Part shown: piece after piece, positions 34,559 to 42,564 of the stretch
How positions within the stretch are numbered: position 1 is the first letter of the stretch
Layout: every line of letters starts with the position of its first letter
Assembly (NCBI RefSeq): GCF_027925305.1
Contig: NZ_BSDR01000001.1
Location: 3,375,001 to 3,439,000, forward strand
Reading direction: 5' to 3'
Length of the DNA stretch: 64,000 nucleotides
Source of the DNA: Desulforhabdus amnigena
GTDB lineage: Bacteria > Desulfobacterota > Syntrophobacteria > Syntrophobacterales > Syntrophobacteraceae
The notes under the pieces: model-generated
What the model was told of the DNA's origin: nothing
Seen by the model: the letters and a program-made list of their open reading frames with translations, nothing else
The model's database searches: none
Made by a program: the position numbers and the translations under genes

Positions 34559-35857
34559 TCACCTGGAATGAACCCATTCTTGCCTGACTGTTTCCAAAAC
34601 CTGTTGGAGGTCTTCCGATTGGGTGATCCTGATATCCACTCCGCTTCCGCTGAGGGCATAGCCGGGTCCTTTTCCCCGCAGCGGTTCCCGCACGACGGTC
34701 AGGTCCACTTTATGTTCCATCAGCCATTCGGCCACGCGCATTCCCTTGGCCTTGGGAATCCGGCTGAAGGGGTTGGCGAGAATCTGGTGGGCCTCGACGA
34801 CTCCATCGTTCAGCCTCAGGGAAATGAAAGCGAAGTAGGGAGCCTCTCCAAAATGAGGGCTGACGGCACCGCGGGTATCCGTCAAGGGAACCGCAAGTAA
34901 AAGATGAGTCCGCCGGCTGGGTTCATAGTGGATCAAGATCCGCTCCACATGGGGGATTTTTTTGCGAATGGCTTCCTCTATTTTTTGGCTCACGAGATGC
35001 GCCTTCTGCAGATCCGTGGTTTTGAGGGAGATGACCGCTTCCACAAATCTGTAACGCCCCGCATTTCTTCCTACCAAAGACTGAAGCTGTCCCACGAGGG
35101 GATGGGATTCGATGATTTTTCTTATTTGCCCGAGGGTTTCAGCATCCAGCGATGCGTCGAGCAATACTCGCATGCCGTCGGAGAGAAGTTCCCAGCCGGC
35201 GTATAAAATGAAGACCAGCACCGCGATGGCCGTGAACCGATCCACATTGAAGCCGAAGTATCCCGAGATCAAAGAAGATAAGACCAGAACTGACGAGAGA
35301 AGGTCCACCTGACGGTGTTTCGCTTCAGCGATGAGGGTGGGTGAGGCCGTACGTTTGCCGATGATTTTCGCATACCAGCTGAACAGCCAGCAAATAACCA
35401 CGCTTGCCGCCGCGCCTCCGAGGACGGGTAAGGTGATGACGGGAACACTCGACAATGGCTGCAAGGCCTTGCGGGCGATTTCGACACCGGCGAGAAATAT
35501 GAAGAAGGCCACGATGACGGAGATGATATTTTCGATTTTATAGAGCCCGTACGGGAAAGATTTGAATTTGCCGGTAGAGAGCTTCAAGCCGATCCAGACG
35601 ATCAAGGAAGCCATGGAATCCGTGGCCGAATCCAGTGCGTCGGCCGTCAAAGCGAGGCTTCCCGAAAGAACCGCCAGTGCGCCCTTCAGTCCCGCCAGAA
35701 AAATATTGGTAAATAAGGCTGCCATCCCAACTCGGTTGATTTGCCGGTCTTCCTCCGCGCGTCGTGCGAGGAAATCATCCTCCGGCTTGAACGAACCTTC
35801 CTGCTTTGGTGGAAGAATTTCTCTGTTTTTCTCGGATTCGATGAGGGAAGAATTCAT
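34559..35857 (-). CDS. Cation diffusion facilitator fused to a NifX-type domain
   Basis: 432 residues from the ATG at 35857 (AAAGGG upstream; the frame opens further up at 35935). Residues ~45-240 hold the six-helix CDF core with LALTADALDSATDSMASL, in which the metal-site DxxxD is visible. A cytoplasmic CDF domain follows (HVERILIHYEPS). The last ~110 residues are a NifX-like domain: LLLAVPLTDTRGAVSPHFGEAPYFAFISLRL (in pieces) and GMRVAEWLMEHKVDL. The fusion links divalent-metal efflux or loading to cofactor binding. Metal specificity is not readable. Divergent from the Mrp-NifX gene. Confidence 0.87.
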   Translation of the reverse strand: MNSSLIESEKNREILPPKQEGSFKPEDDFLARRAEEDRQINRVGMAALFTNIFLAGLKGALAVLSGSLALTADALDSATDSMASLIVWIGLKLSTGKFKSFPYGLYKIENIISVIVAFFIFLAGVEIARKALQPLSSVPVITLPVLGGAAASVVICWLFSWYAKIIGKRTASPTLIAEAKHRQVDLLSSVLVLSSLISGYFGFNVDRFTAIAVLVFILYAGWELLSDGMRVLLDASLDAETLGQIRKIIESHPLVGQLQSLVGRNAGRYRFVEAVISLKTTDLQKAHLVSQKIEEAIRKKIPHVERILIHYEPSRRTHLLLAVPLTDTRGAVSPHFGEAPYFAFISLRLNDGVVEAHQILANPFSRIPKAKGMRVAEWLMEHKVDLTVVREPLRGKGPGYALSGSGVDIRITQSEDLQQVLETVRQEWVHSR

Positions 35858-36160
35858 GGAAATAGCCCTTTCAGTCCACTTTCGTGAGCAGAAAAAAAGC
35901 GGGGTCTGTTTCATTCTGTGTGCATATTCCGTCAAATCGCAAAGGAAAACAAGCTATTCCCATGCCAAAGCTCAAACGGGGAAGATCGTGATTTTTGAAC
36001 GGATTCCAGGACACAGACCCAAAAGGTTGGAAACAATTTGATTCCTTATTCCCCAATGGATGGATGCATTTTGTTTCCTAAGCTTCAGTCTCCCCTTGTG
36101 AAAATCTGATAAGAGGTTCATTTTATTAGTAATGGGATTGATAAAAATGAATGATTTTTT

Positions 36161-36176
36161 TGGCACATTCTTTGAT
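36161..36176 (+). promoter_or_regulatory. Possible sigma-54 promoter before the Mrp-NifX gene
   Basis: TGGCACATTCTTTGAT has a perfect -24 half and the right spacing, but the -12 element reads TTGA where TTGC is expected. It lies 70 bases before the ATG, inside the 387-base gap between divergent genes that otherwise shows no coding potential. Confidence 0.45.
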
Positions 36177-36244
36177 TTATCGCTTTCCCAGTGATGTCTA
36201 CGGACAGTTTGAATCATTCGATCGATTGAGAGGAGTTTACATTT

Positions 36245-37492
36245 ATGGGTTCGTGTCAAAGTCAACAATGCAGCCATGGGGCGGGGCCTCAGGAAGAAAA
36301 ATCGAAGGAAGATATTCAGCTCGATGAACAGCTCAAACGCATCAAGCACAAATTGCTGGTCATGAGCGGCAAGGGTGGAGTTGGGAAGAGCAGCGTGGCC
36401 AGCTACCTGGCGGTGGGGCTTTCCAAGCTCGGTTACCGGGTGGGATTGCTGGACGTGGATCTTCATGGCCCGAGTATTCCGGGGATGCTTGGTTTGCGTG
36501 GCATGTTTCGCGTGGATCCCGACGAAAACTTGCTGATTCCACATAAGTACAACGACTTTCTCCAGGTGGTTTCCATCCAGTGTCTGCTGGAAGATTCCGA
36601 TGCGGCGGTCATCTGGCGGGGGCCGGTCAAGCATGGCGTAATCAAGCAGTTTATTGCCGAAGCGAAGTGGGGAGATCTCGATTTCCTCCTCATTGATTCA
36701 CCTCCGGGAACGGGGGATGAACCCTTGAGTGTGGCGCAGATGATGCCCGATGCCAAAGCGGTCATCGTCACCACCCCCCAGGAGGTTTCCCTCGCCGATG
36801 TGCGAAAGTCCATCAACTTCTGCCGCAAAGTGAATATGCCGATTTTGGGGCTGGTAGAGAATATGAATGGGCTCATCTGCCCGCACTGCAACAAGGAAGT
36901 GCCTCTCTTCGGGAAGGGCGGAGGAGGCAAAATGGCGGAAAAGATGGGTGTCCATCTACTGGGAAGCCTTCCCTTCGATCCCCGGGTTGTGGAGAGTGCC
37001 GATATCGGTAAATCGCTTCTCGAACAGACCGATGACAGTCCTTTTCTAAAGGCGTTGGGAAAGTTGATTGCGGAAGTGGTTTCCCGCAGTGGTATCCAGC
37101 AGGGCGGGACCGTTCAAAAAGAAGCGGGGGCGGCGGATACTCTTTCGGACCCGCAGAGCTTCAAAGTGGCGATACCTATGGCGGGAGGAGCGCTCACCAA
37201 TCATTTCGGTCATTGTGAGCAGTTCTTGATTGTGGATGTCCAGAAGGGTGTTATTGGAAACAAAGAGACGATCACGCCTCCCCCTCATGAACCCGGTCTT
37301 CTGCCCCGCTGGCTGGGAGAGTTGAACGTGAATCTGATCATTGCAGGGGGAATGGGTTCCCGCGCCATCGAGCTTTTCAATCAGCAGAATATCAAGGTCG
37401 TCACAGGGGCGCCCTGTTTGCCCCCGGAGGAGCTCATTCAGCAATACCTGGCGAATACGTTGAAGACGGGTGCGAACGCGTGTGACCATTAG
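36245..37492 (+). CDS. Mrp/NBP35-family P-loop ATPase fused to a NifX-type domain
   Basis: 415 residues. Residues ~30-280 are an Mrp/ApbC-type iron-sulfur carrier: VMSGKGGVGKSS, LLDVDLHGPSIPGMLG, DSPPGTGDEPLSV and ENMNGLICPHC, the last giving the CxxC used to bridge a cluster at the dimer interface. An N-terminal CSQ/CSH-type Cys pair (CQSQQC) resembles NBP35-like heads. After a linker, ~305-415 form a NifX-type domain (FKVAIPMAGGALTNHFGHCEQFLIVD). It matches the Mrp-like member (Orp9/DVU2109 type) of ORP clusters. ATG with GAGGAG. Confidence 0.92.
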   Translation: MGSCQSQQCSHGAGPQEEKSKEDIQLDEQLKRIKHKLLVMSGKGGVGKSSVASYLAVGLSKLGYRVGLLDVDLHGPSIPGMLGLRGMFRVDPDENLLIPHKYNDFLQVVSIQCLLEDSDAAVIWRGPVKHGVIKQFIAEAKWGDLDFLLIDSPPGTGDEPLSVAQMMPDAKAVIVTTPQEVSLADVRKSINFCRKVNMPILGLVENMNGLICPHCNKEVPLFGKGGGGKMAEKMGVHLLGSLPFDPRVVESADIGKSLLEQTDDSPFLKALGKLIAEVVSRSGIQQGGTVQKEAGAADTLSDPQSFKVAIPMAGGALTNHFGHCEQFLIVDVQKGVIGNKETITPPPHEPGLLPRWLGELNVNLIIAGGMGSRAIELFNQQNIKVVTGAPCLPPEELIQQYLANTLKTGANACDH

Positions 37493-37497
37493 AAATT

Positions 37498-37635
37498 AAC
37501 CCCCATGATCGGAGTGGTCACAACGAAAAATGAGAAAAAGCAAAGATATGCAAGGCAATAGGAAAAGCGGGAAACGCTCTTGAAAAGCGATGTTATCATG
37601 AGCCATGAGCTATGAACCATGAGCCTTTTTCGTAT
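37498..37635 (-). repeat. Intergenic repeat family B, copy 2
   Basis: Begins near TGATCGGAGTGGTCA and ends with CATGAGCCATGAGCTATGAA. It fills almost the whole gap between the Mrp-NifX and ORP-like genes and ends just before the ORP-like ribosome binding site, so the repeat is part of the operon transcript. Confidence 0.8.
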
Positions 37636-37650
37636 AAAGGAGAGTATGCT

Positions 37651-38013
37651 ATGAAAGTGGCTATCAGCGCCACGGCGAAGAACCTCGATGCCCAGGTGGA
37701 CCCCCGTTTCGGCCGGGCAGCCTGCTTCCTGCTTGTAGACCCGGAGACGATGGAATACGAGCCGATTGAAAACACACAAAATATTCAAGCCGCTCAAGGT
37801 GCCGGAATCCAGGCTGCGACCCTGGTTGCACGCAAAAAAGCGGAAGCCGTGATTACCGGGCATTGTGGCCCCAAGGCTTTTGAGACTCTCAATGCGGCGG
37901 GGGTTCGAGTGGTCGTGGGAGTGAGCGGGTCGGTCCGGGAAGCCGTGGAGAACTTCAAAGCGGGGAAATATTCCTATGCCGAAACGGCCGATGTGGAAGG
38001 TCACTGGATGTAG
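37651..38013 (+). CDS. Orange-protein (ORP)-like NifX-family protein
   Basis: 120 residues, a single dinitrogenase-cofactor domain: MKVAISATAKNLDAQVDPRFGRAACFLLVD, then AVITGHCGPKAFETLNAAGVRVVVGVSGSVREAVENFKAG (in pieces). Size and motifs match Desulfovibrio ORP, which carries a mixed molybdenum-copper sulfide cluster; that function is transferred by similarity only. It follows the Mrp-NifX gene, as in known ORP operons. The ATG at 37651 has AAGGAG; the longer open frame begins within the repeat. Confidence 0.88.
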   Translation: MKVAISATAKNLDAQVDPRFGRAACFLLVDPETMEYEPIENTQNIQAAQGAGIQAATLVARKKAEAVITGHCGPKAFETLNAAGVRVVVGVSGSVREAVENFKAGKYSYAETADVEGHWM

Positions 38014-38103
38014 AAAGAAGGTGAGCGGGTTCCGTCCACCTTTGGATGTATTTCTTTCCTGCGTAAAGATAAGATAAAAAAAAGCATTGGTTTGAAACTA
38101 TGA

Positions 38104-38149
38104 TGCACCATTGGTGGAAAGGCATTCCGATGGTGCATTGTTTTTTTTG
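38104..38149 (+). terminator. Rho-independent terminator
   Basis: TGCACCATTGG (38104-38114) pairs with CCGATGGTGCA (38127-38137; one G-T pair), followed by TTGTTTTTTTT. It lies 91 bases after the ORP-like gene and closes that operon. The rest of this ~290-base gap shows no gene. Confidence 0.85.
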
Positions 38150-38306
38150 TTTGAGAAAATTAGACTAATATTTTGAATAAAATGGCACGATATTACATGG
38201 ATATGATAGGATCATCTGACAATTGAATTGATCGCATCGACCTGGCAGTTTATTGAAACTTGATTTCATTTCATCCAACCGGATAACTAGGAAGGAGAAC
38301 TGCGTC

Positions 38307-40013
38307 ATGGAAAATCGTCTCCGCGTTTTGATCATCGGTGGAGTGGCTTGTGGACCCAAAAGTGCCTCGCGTTTGAAGCGTCTGATGCCCGATGCGGATA
38401 TCACTATGATTGAGCGTGGTCGTTTGGTTTCCTACGGCGCATGTGGACTGCCCTATTACGTCGAGGGAGTCTTCCCGGAGGTCAGGATGGTGAGTGAGAC
38501 GCCGGTGGGAATTCTGTACGAGCCGGCTTTTTTTGAAAAGGTCAAGGGTTTTAAAACCCTCACTCGATTGGAGGCGATCGGGATCGACCGGCGGCGGAAG
38601 ATCGTTCGGGCTAAAAATCTGGAGACGGGCGAAGAATGCGACTTCCCTTACGACAAGCTGGTTCTCGCGACCGGCAGCAGCCCCATTCGCCCCCCCATTC
38701 CGGGAATGGACCTGCAGAATGTCTGGTACATGCGGCACCCGGACGATGCGGAAAGTATGGTGGCCGAGATTGAAAGGCAGGGACTCCGCAAGGCGGTAAT
38801 CATCGGGGCTGGCTACATAGGCGTTGAAATGGCTGAAGCCTTGCTTCGCCGCGGCCTGGAGGTCACGGTGGTGGAAGCCCAGGACCAGATTCTGCCCCAA
38901 TTCCTGGATTATGAGATGGCCACCCTTGTCGGCAAGAATTTGCGGCAGAAGGGGGTTCACCTTGTTCTGAGTGAAAAAGTTCTGTCCGTGGAAGGCAAAG
39001 AGGGCAAAGTCTCCTCTGTAAAGACCGACAAAGAGACCATCGAAGCGGACCTCGTGTTGGTGGGGGTCGGAGTGCGCCCCAACGATGAACTGGCTCGCGA
39101 GGCCGGGCTGGTCTGTGACCCCAAGGGGGGAATTGTCATCAACGGTTACTGCCAGACCAGCGATCCCGATATTTATGCGGGTGGGGACTGTGTCGTCAAT
39201 CACTGTGCAAATCCTGCAATAAAGGAATCCATGTTCCTGCCCCTGGGGTCCACTTCCAACAAGCACGGGCGGGTCATTGCGGATCACATTGCGGGAATTT
39301 CCAGTCCTTTTGTGGGCATCACCGGTACGGGGGTCTGCAGGGTGTTCGATCTCACTCTCGGGCGCACCGGGCTCACGGAAAAGCAGGCGAGGATGCTGTA
39401 CCCGGACATCGAAACAGCTATTTGGGCGGGGCCGGATATGCCCCACTACATGCCTCAGAGCAAGCCGATCGTGATCAAAATGGTCGCTTCCCGCTCCTCC
39501 CGCAAGTTGCTCGGCGTGCAGGCAGTGGGCATGGGAGATGCCTCCAAGCGTTTGGACGTGGCGGCATGCGCCATCTTTTACGGTGCAACGGTGGACCAGG
39601 TCATCAATATCGATCTGGGGTACGCTCCACCCTATGCGCCCCCCATGGACCCCCTTGCCACGGCCGCCAATGTGCTTTTGAATAAGCTCAACGGCCTGGC
39701 GCGGGGTATTTCGCCGGTGGAAGCCAAACGGCGTATGGACAGTGGGGAGGATTTGGTCATTCTGGATGTACGCACCCCTGAAGAATTGATGATGATGCGG
39801 ATGCCCCATGACAAGGTGGTTCATATTCCTCTCGGAGCCCTGCGGGGGAAACTGGATCAATTGCCGAAGGATAAAGACATCCTGGCCTTTTGCAAGGTGA
39901 GCATGAGGGGGTATGAGGCGCAGCGGATCTTGAATGCGGCGGGATTCGACCGGGTCTTTTTTATCGAGGGAGGCTTGATTGCCTGGCCTTTCGAGCTCTG
40001 GACAGCCGGCTGA
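38307..40013 (+). CDS. CoA-disulfide-reductase-type flavoprotein with C-terminal rhodanese domain
   Basis: 568 residues. Residues 1-~450 are a class III pyridine-nucleotide disulfide oxidoreductase: VLIIGGVACGPKSAS (FAD), the single redox Cys in SYGACGLPYYVEG, AVIIGAGYIGVEMAEAL (NAD(P)H) and YAGGDCV. From about 465 a rhodanese domain follows, with its active-site loop FCKVSMRG. CoADR-rhodanese fusions reduce CoA disulfide, persulfides or polysulfide in other microbes. Here it lies next to TusA- and DsrE-like genes, which fits sulfur transfer. ATG at 38307 with AAGGAG. Confidence 0.9.
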   Translation: MENRLRVLIIGGVACGPKSASRLKRLMPDADITMIERGRLVSYGACGLPYYVEGVFPEVRMVSETPVGILYEPAFFEKVKGFKTLTRLEAIGIDRRRKIVRAKNLETGEECDFPYDKLVLATGSSPIRPPIPGMDLQNVWYMRHPDDAESMVAEIERQGLRKAVIIGAGYIGVEMAEALLRRGLEVTVVEAQDQILPQFLDYEMATLVGKNLRQKGVHLVLSEKVLSVEGKEGKVSSVKTDKETIEADLVLVGVGVRPNDELAREAGLVCDPKGGIVINGYCQTSDPDIYAGGDCVVNHCANPAIKESMFLPLGSTSNKHGRVIADHIAGISSPFVGITGTGVCRVFDLTLGRTGLTEKQARMLYPDIETAIWAGPDMPHYMPQSKPIVIKMVASRSSRKLLGVQAVGMGDASKRLDVAACAIFYGATVDQVINIDLGYAPPYAPPMDPLATAANVLLNKLNGLARGISPVEAKRRMDSGEDLVILDVRTPEELMMMRMPHDKVVHIPLGALRGKLDQLPKDKDILAFCKVSMRGYEAQRILNAAGFDRVFFIEGGLIAWPFELWTAG

Positions 40014-40072
40014 TGAGGGGGGATCGAGAAATGATAAGTATCCGAGCAAAAGTTTATTAACAAAACAAACAT

Positions 40073-40181
40073 GCACCACGGAGACACGGAGAAGATTTTG
40101 GAATTTTTATGGAATTCCTCTGTGTTCTCTGTGCCTCCGTGGTGGTAAATGGGGATGTCAGGAGCGACTCACTCCCTTGCA
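40073..40181. repeat. Intergenic repeat family A, copy 2
   Basis: CACCACGGAGACACGG on the left and GTGCCTCCGTGGTG on the right form inverted ends. The body (GAAGATTTTGGAATTTTTATGGAATTCC) and tail are nearly the same as at 9071-9181. Confidence 0.75.
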
Positions 40182-40263
40182 TGAAATGGCAGGCGGGGAA
40201 TCCTGCCTTTAGGGGCGATCCCGGCCCCTGTACCTGGCTTGCTGCAAAGCGTCGCTTCCCGCT

Positions 40264-40620
40264 TTAAAAACTCAGTGTCTGGTACTCGTCCATCAGGTCC
40301 ACAAGAAATGGAGCTCCTTCGATGCGTACCCCCGGAATCATTTCGTCGGGGGATAAATACCTGTGGTCCACTCAGGCCTTGCAGGCGATCATCTCGCCTC
40401 CGTTCGCCATCATGAAGTCGATAAGTGGCTTCATCTCTTCGCCCGTTGACGCTCGTGCACCTTCCGCCATGCCTAATTGGGCCCAATGAATGGCGTCGTC
40501 GATCAGGAAGACTTTTACATCGTGCTTTTTCTCGCAGGCAACTTTCGCGAATTGAAAGGCGCGCGTGGCGCGGCCCGCTTTCTCGAAACCATGGGAAATG
40601 ATAAAGAGCATCTTACCCAT
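40264..40620 (-). CDS. DsrE-like protein with in-frame UGA, probable selenoprotein
   Basis: 118 residues if the UGA at 40374-40372 is read as selenocysteine (residue 83), or 82 if it stops. The upstream part (MLFIISHGFEKAGRATRAFQFAK) is a DsrE/DsrF fold start. The sequence after the UGA continues as family: VDHRYLSPDEMIPGVRIEG, then a hydrophobic PFLVDLMDEYQTLSF, ending at TAA. In relatives this place carries Cys in an ACGxCxxxRG-like block; here it reads ACKA-UGA-VDHR. A GC-rich hairpin follows the UGA. It is the second gene after the TusA-like one. A simple nonsense mutation is the alternative, but the intact reading after UGA argues against decay. Confidence 0.75.
40326..40374 (-). promoter_or_regulatory. 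Candidate bacterial SECIS element
   Basis: Starting at the UGA (40374) and reading the minus strand, 19 bases separate it from a stem CCCCCG/CGGGGG (40352-40347 with 40334-40329) with a 12-base apical region. Position and size suit a bacterial selenocysteine insertion element, which lies directly 3' of the UGA in the coding region. The loop lacks a clear G at its first two positions, so the fit is imperfect. Confidence 0.5.
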
Positions 40621-40691
40621 TTCCGGTACCTCCTTTAGGACCTGGTCATTAAGAGTTGTGTTGTGCCAAAGACATTACACTGAGCCGTTGT

Positions 40692-40958
40692 TCACATCCC
40701 CGGGCTTGCCGCGGCATGGGGGCGTTTGGACTTTCCCTTGAGAATCCACAGGCAGGTGTGATCCTCGCCCTGTAGCTGGGCCAGCACGGTTTCTCCCGAA
40801 CGATCGAGAATGGTCAGAAGATCCTCGATGGTTTGTGGGTCCCGCAAATGGACTTCCAGGATAGCCTCCGGTTCCATGTAAGCCAGTTCCGACTTGCACA
40901 TCAGCAGGCAATAAGGGGCCAACACGCCGCAAAGATCGAGTTTTTTATCTGCCTGCAT
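40692..40958 (-). CDS. TusA-like sulfur-carrier protein with displaced cysteine
   Basis: 88 residues with the TusA/SirA layout: LDLCGVLAPYCLLMCKSEL, then a GxxLEV-like ILEVHLRDPQTIEDL. The family's catalytic Cys in the DxxGxxCPxP signature is Ala here (CGVLAPYC); instead Cys stands at the second Pro position and others lie at C10 and C21. So sulfur transfer could use a neighbouring Cys or be lost. ATG at 40958 with GGGGAGG. It is first in an operon with the DsrE-like gene, behind a sigma-54 promoter. Confidence 0.75.
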   Translation of the reverse strand: MQADKKLDLCGVLAPYCLLMCKSELAYMEPEAILEVHLRDPQTIEDLLTILDRSGETVLAQLQGEDHTCLWILKGKSKRPHAAASPGM

Positions 40959-41009
40959 CGCTGCCTCCCCGACAAATCCACTGGATATGAACTATACCTG
41001 GAGAAAAAA

Positions 41010-41024
41010 GCAAACTGCATGCCA
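41010..41024 (-). promoter_or_regulatory. Sigma-54 (-24/-12) promoter for the TusA/DsrE operon
   Basis: On the minus strand TGGCATGCAGTTTGC matches TGGCAY-N5-TTGC with ten bases between GG and GC. It lies 52 bases before the TusA-like start and in the divergent gap next to a gene for a sigma-54 activator. Confidence 0.8.
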
Positions 41025-41171
41025 TCGGAAGAAGGTTTTTTTATTTTATAATATATAGTAATTTCAATATATTGATTAATGAAAACTGCAGATGTGTTGT
41101 TGGCATGGCAGAGTTGTGTTATTGAAGTGTTTAATCAATGTTTAAACATGCAACAGCCTGGAGGGTGTTCA

Positions 41172-42551
41172 GTGGAAGAACAGGAGATGAACCGGTCTTT
41201 GAAAGAGATCATCAATACCATGAACGACGGTGTGATGTTGATCTCCCCCGACGGCGTCATTTTGATGGCCAATCGCGCCCTGGAAGAAATCACGGGCTAT
41301 GGACGCGAAGAGCTCATAGGGAGTCCCTGTTCGCTCCTTCATTGCGATGTGTGTGAAGGGGTTCGTTCCGAGGGAAAAGAGCATTGGTGTGAACTGTTCG
41401 ATCTGGGCTACTCTCACAGAAAACCTTGTTTTCTCATGCGAAAGAATGGTTCCTACGTTCATGTTCTCAAAAACGCTTCACTGCTCAAAAACGGTGACGG
41501 CAGGGTCCTGGGGGCTGTCGAGACGGTGACCGACATTTCGGAAATCGACGCACGGGACCGGAAGATCCAGCAGCTTTCCAGTCTCCTGCAGGAACAAATC
41601 GGTTTTGAAGGCATGGTGGGAAGATCGCCCGCGATGCAGAAGGTTTTCGATATTGTCCAAAAAGTGGCCCAAAGCGATGCCCCGGTGATCATCTACGGTG
41701 AAACCGGCACGGGAAAGGAGCTGGTCGCCCACGCCATCCACAAGCTGGGAAAGCGGCGGGACGCCCCCTATATCCAGCTCAACTGTGCCGCACTCAACGA
41801 GGCGCTTCTGGAAAGCGAGCTTTTCGGCCATGTGAAAGGGGCTTTTACCGGGGCTTTCAGCCACCGGGAGGGAAGGTTCGAAGCCGCCAACGGCGGCGAT
41901 TTTTTCCTGGATGAAATCGGAGACGTTCCCCTGGCCATTCAAGTGAAACTTCTCAGGGTGCTCGAAACCAAGCGGTTCGAGCGCGTGGGGGATCATCGGT
42001 CCATGGAGGTGGACGTGCGGATCATCACGGCCACCAACAAGGACCTCGAAAGCCTTGTTTCCCAGGGAAAGTTCCGTGAGGATTTCTTCTTCCGCATCAA
42101 CGTCATCCCCATCCATCTTCCAGCTCTGAGAGAGCGGATGGAAGACCTGCCCCTGCTCATAGAACACTTCCTGCGGCAGATCCGGACCCGCAGCGGCAAG
42201 GAGATATCCGGGCTGAGCGCTGAAGCCATGGAACTTTTCATGAACCACCACTGGCCGGGGAACGTAAGGGAACTCCGAAGCGTTTTGGAATATGCCTTTG
42301 TGACGGCGGAAAATGGGTTGATCCACCCGGAGCACCTGCCGGCCCGTTTGACGCAATTCAGGAGGAAGAAAAGCGAAGAGCAGGGCCCTGTACCTATGCT
42401 TCCCGATGAAAAGACCGCTCTCATCGATGCCCTTGTCACGTGCCGCGGCAATCAATCCCAGGCAGCACGCATGCTCGGCGTGAATCGTGTTACCGTCTGG
42501 CACCGCATCAAGAAGTACGGTATCGACATCAAAGAGTTGATGACACTCTGA
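41172..42551 (+). CDS. PAS-domain sigma-54-dependent transcriptional activator
   Basis: 459 residues from a GTG at 41172 that has a strong Shine-Dalgarno (GGAGGG, 6 bases away); the frame opens at an ATG at 41079 without one. The PAS domain contains a cysteine group ([14 protein letters not shown], then HWC and KPC). The AAA+ domain has GETGTGKE, the standard GAFTGA loop and FFLDEIGD. A Fis-type helix-turn-helix ends it ([18 protein letters not shown]). It diverges from the TusA/DsrE operon and probably controls that operon's -24/-12 promoter. The signal may be redox, sulfur or metal, given the cysteines. Confidence 0.9.
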   Translation: MEEQEMNRSLKEIINTMNDGVMLISPDGVILMANRALEEITGYGREELIGSPCSLLHCDVCEGVRSEGKEHWCELFDLGYSHRKPCFLMRKNGSYVHVLKNASLLKNGDGRVLGAVETVTDISEIDARDRKIQQLSSLLQEQIGFEGMVGRSPAMQKVFDIVQKVAQSDAPVIIYGETGTGKELVAHAIHKLGKRRDAPYIQLNCAALNEALLESELFGHVKGAFTGAFSHREGRFEAANGGDFFLDEIGDVPLAIQVKLLRVLETKRFERVGDHRSMEVDVRIITATNKDLESLVSQGKFREDFFFRINVIPIHLPALRERMEDLPLLIEHFLRQIRTRSGKEISGLSAEAMELFMNHHWPGNVRELRSVLEYAFVTAENGLIHPEHLPARLTQFRRKKSEEQGPVPMLPDEKTALIDALVTCRGNQSQAARMLGVNRVTVWHRIKKYGIDIKELMTL

Positions 42552-42564
42552 AGGTCCGCGGTTT

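Noticed and set aside
38177-38195. Sigma-54 promoter before the CoADR-rhodanese gene
   Set aside because: TGGCAC is present, but the -12 position reads TACA with no GC at the right spacing.
38271-40079. 602-codon minus-strand frame opposite the CoADR-rhodanese gene
   Set aside because: No motif; the plus-strand gene has FAD, NAD and rhodanese signatures and a good ribosome binding site.
40670-40692. Second UGA read-through, at the end of the TusA-like gene
   Set aside because: The frame after this UGA shows no family-like sequence and no hairpin, so it is a normal stop.
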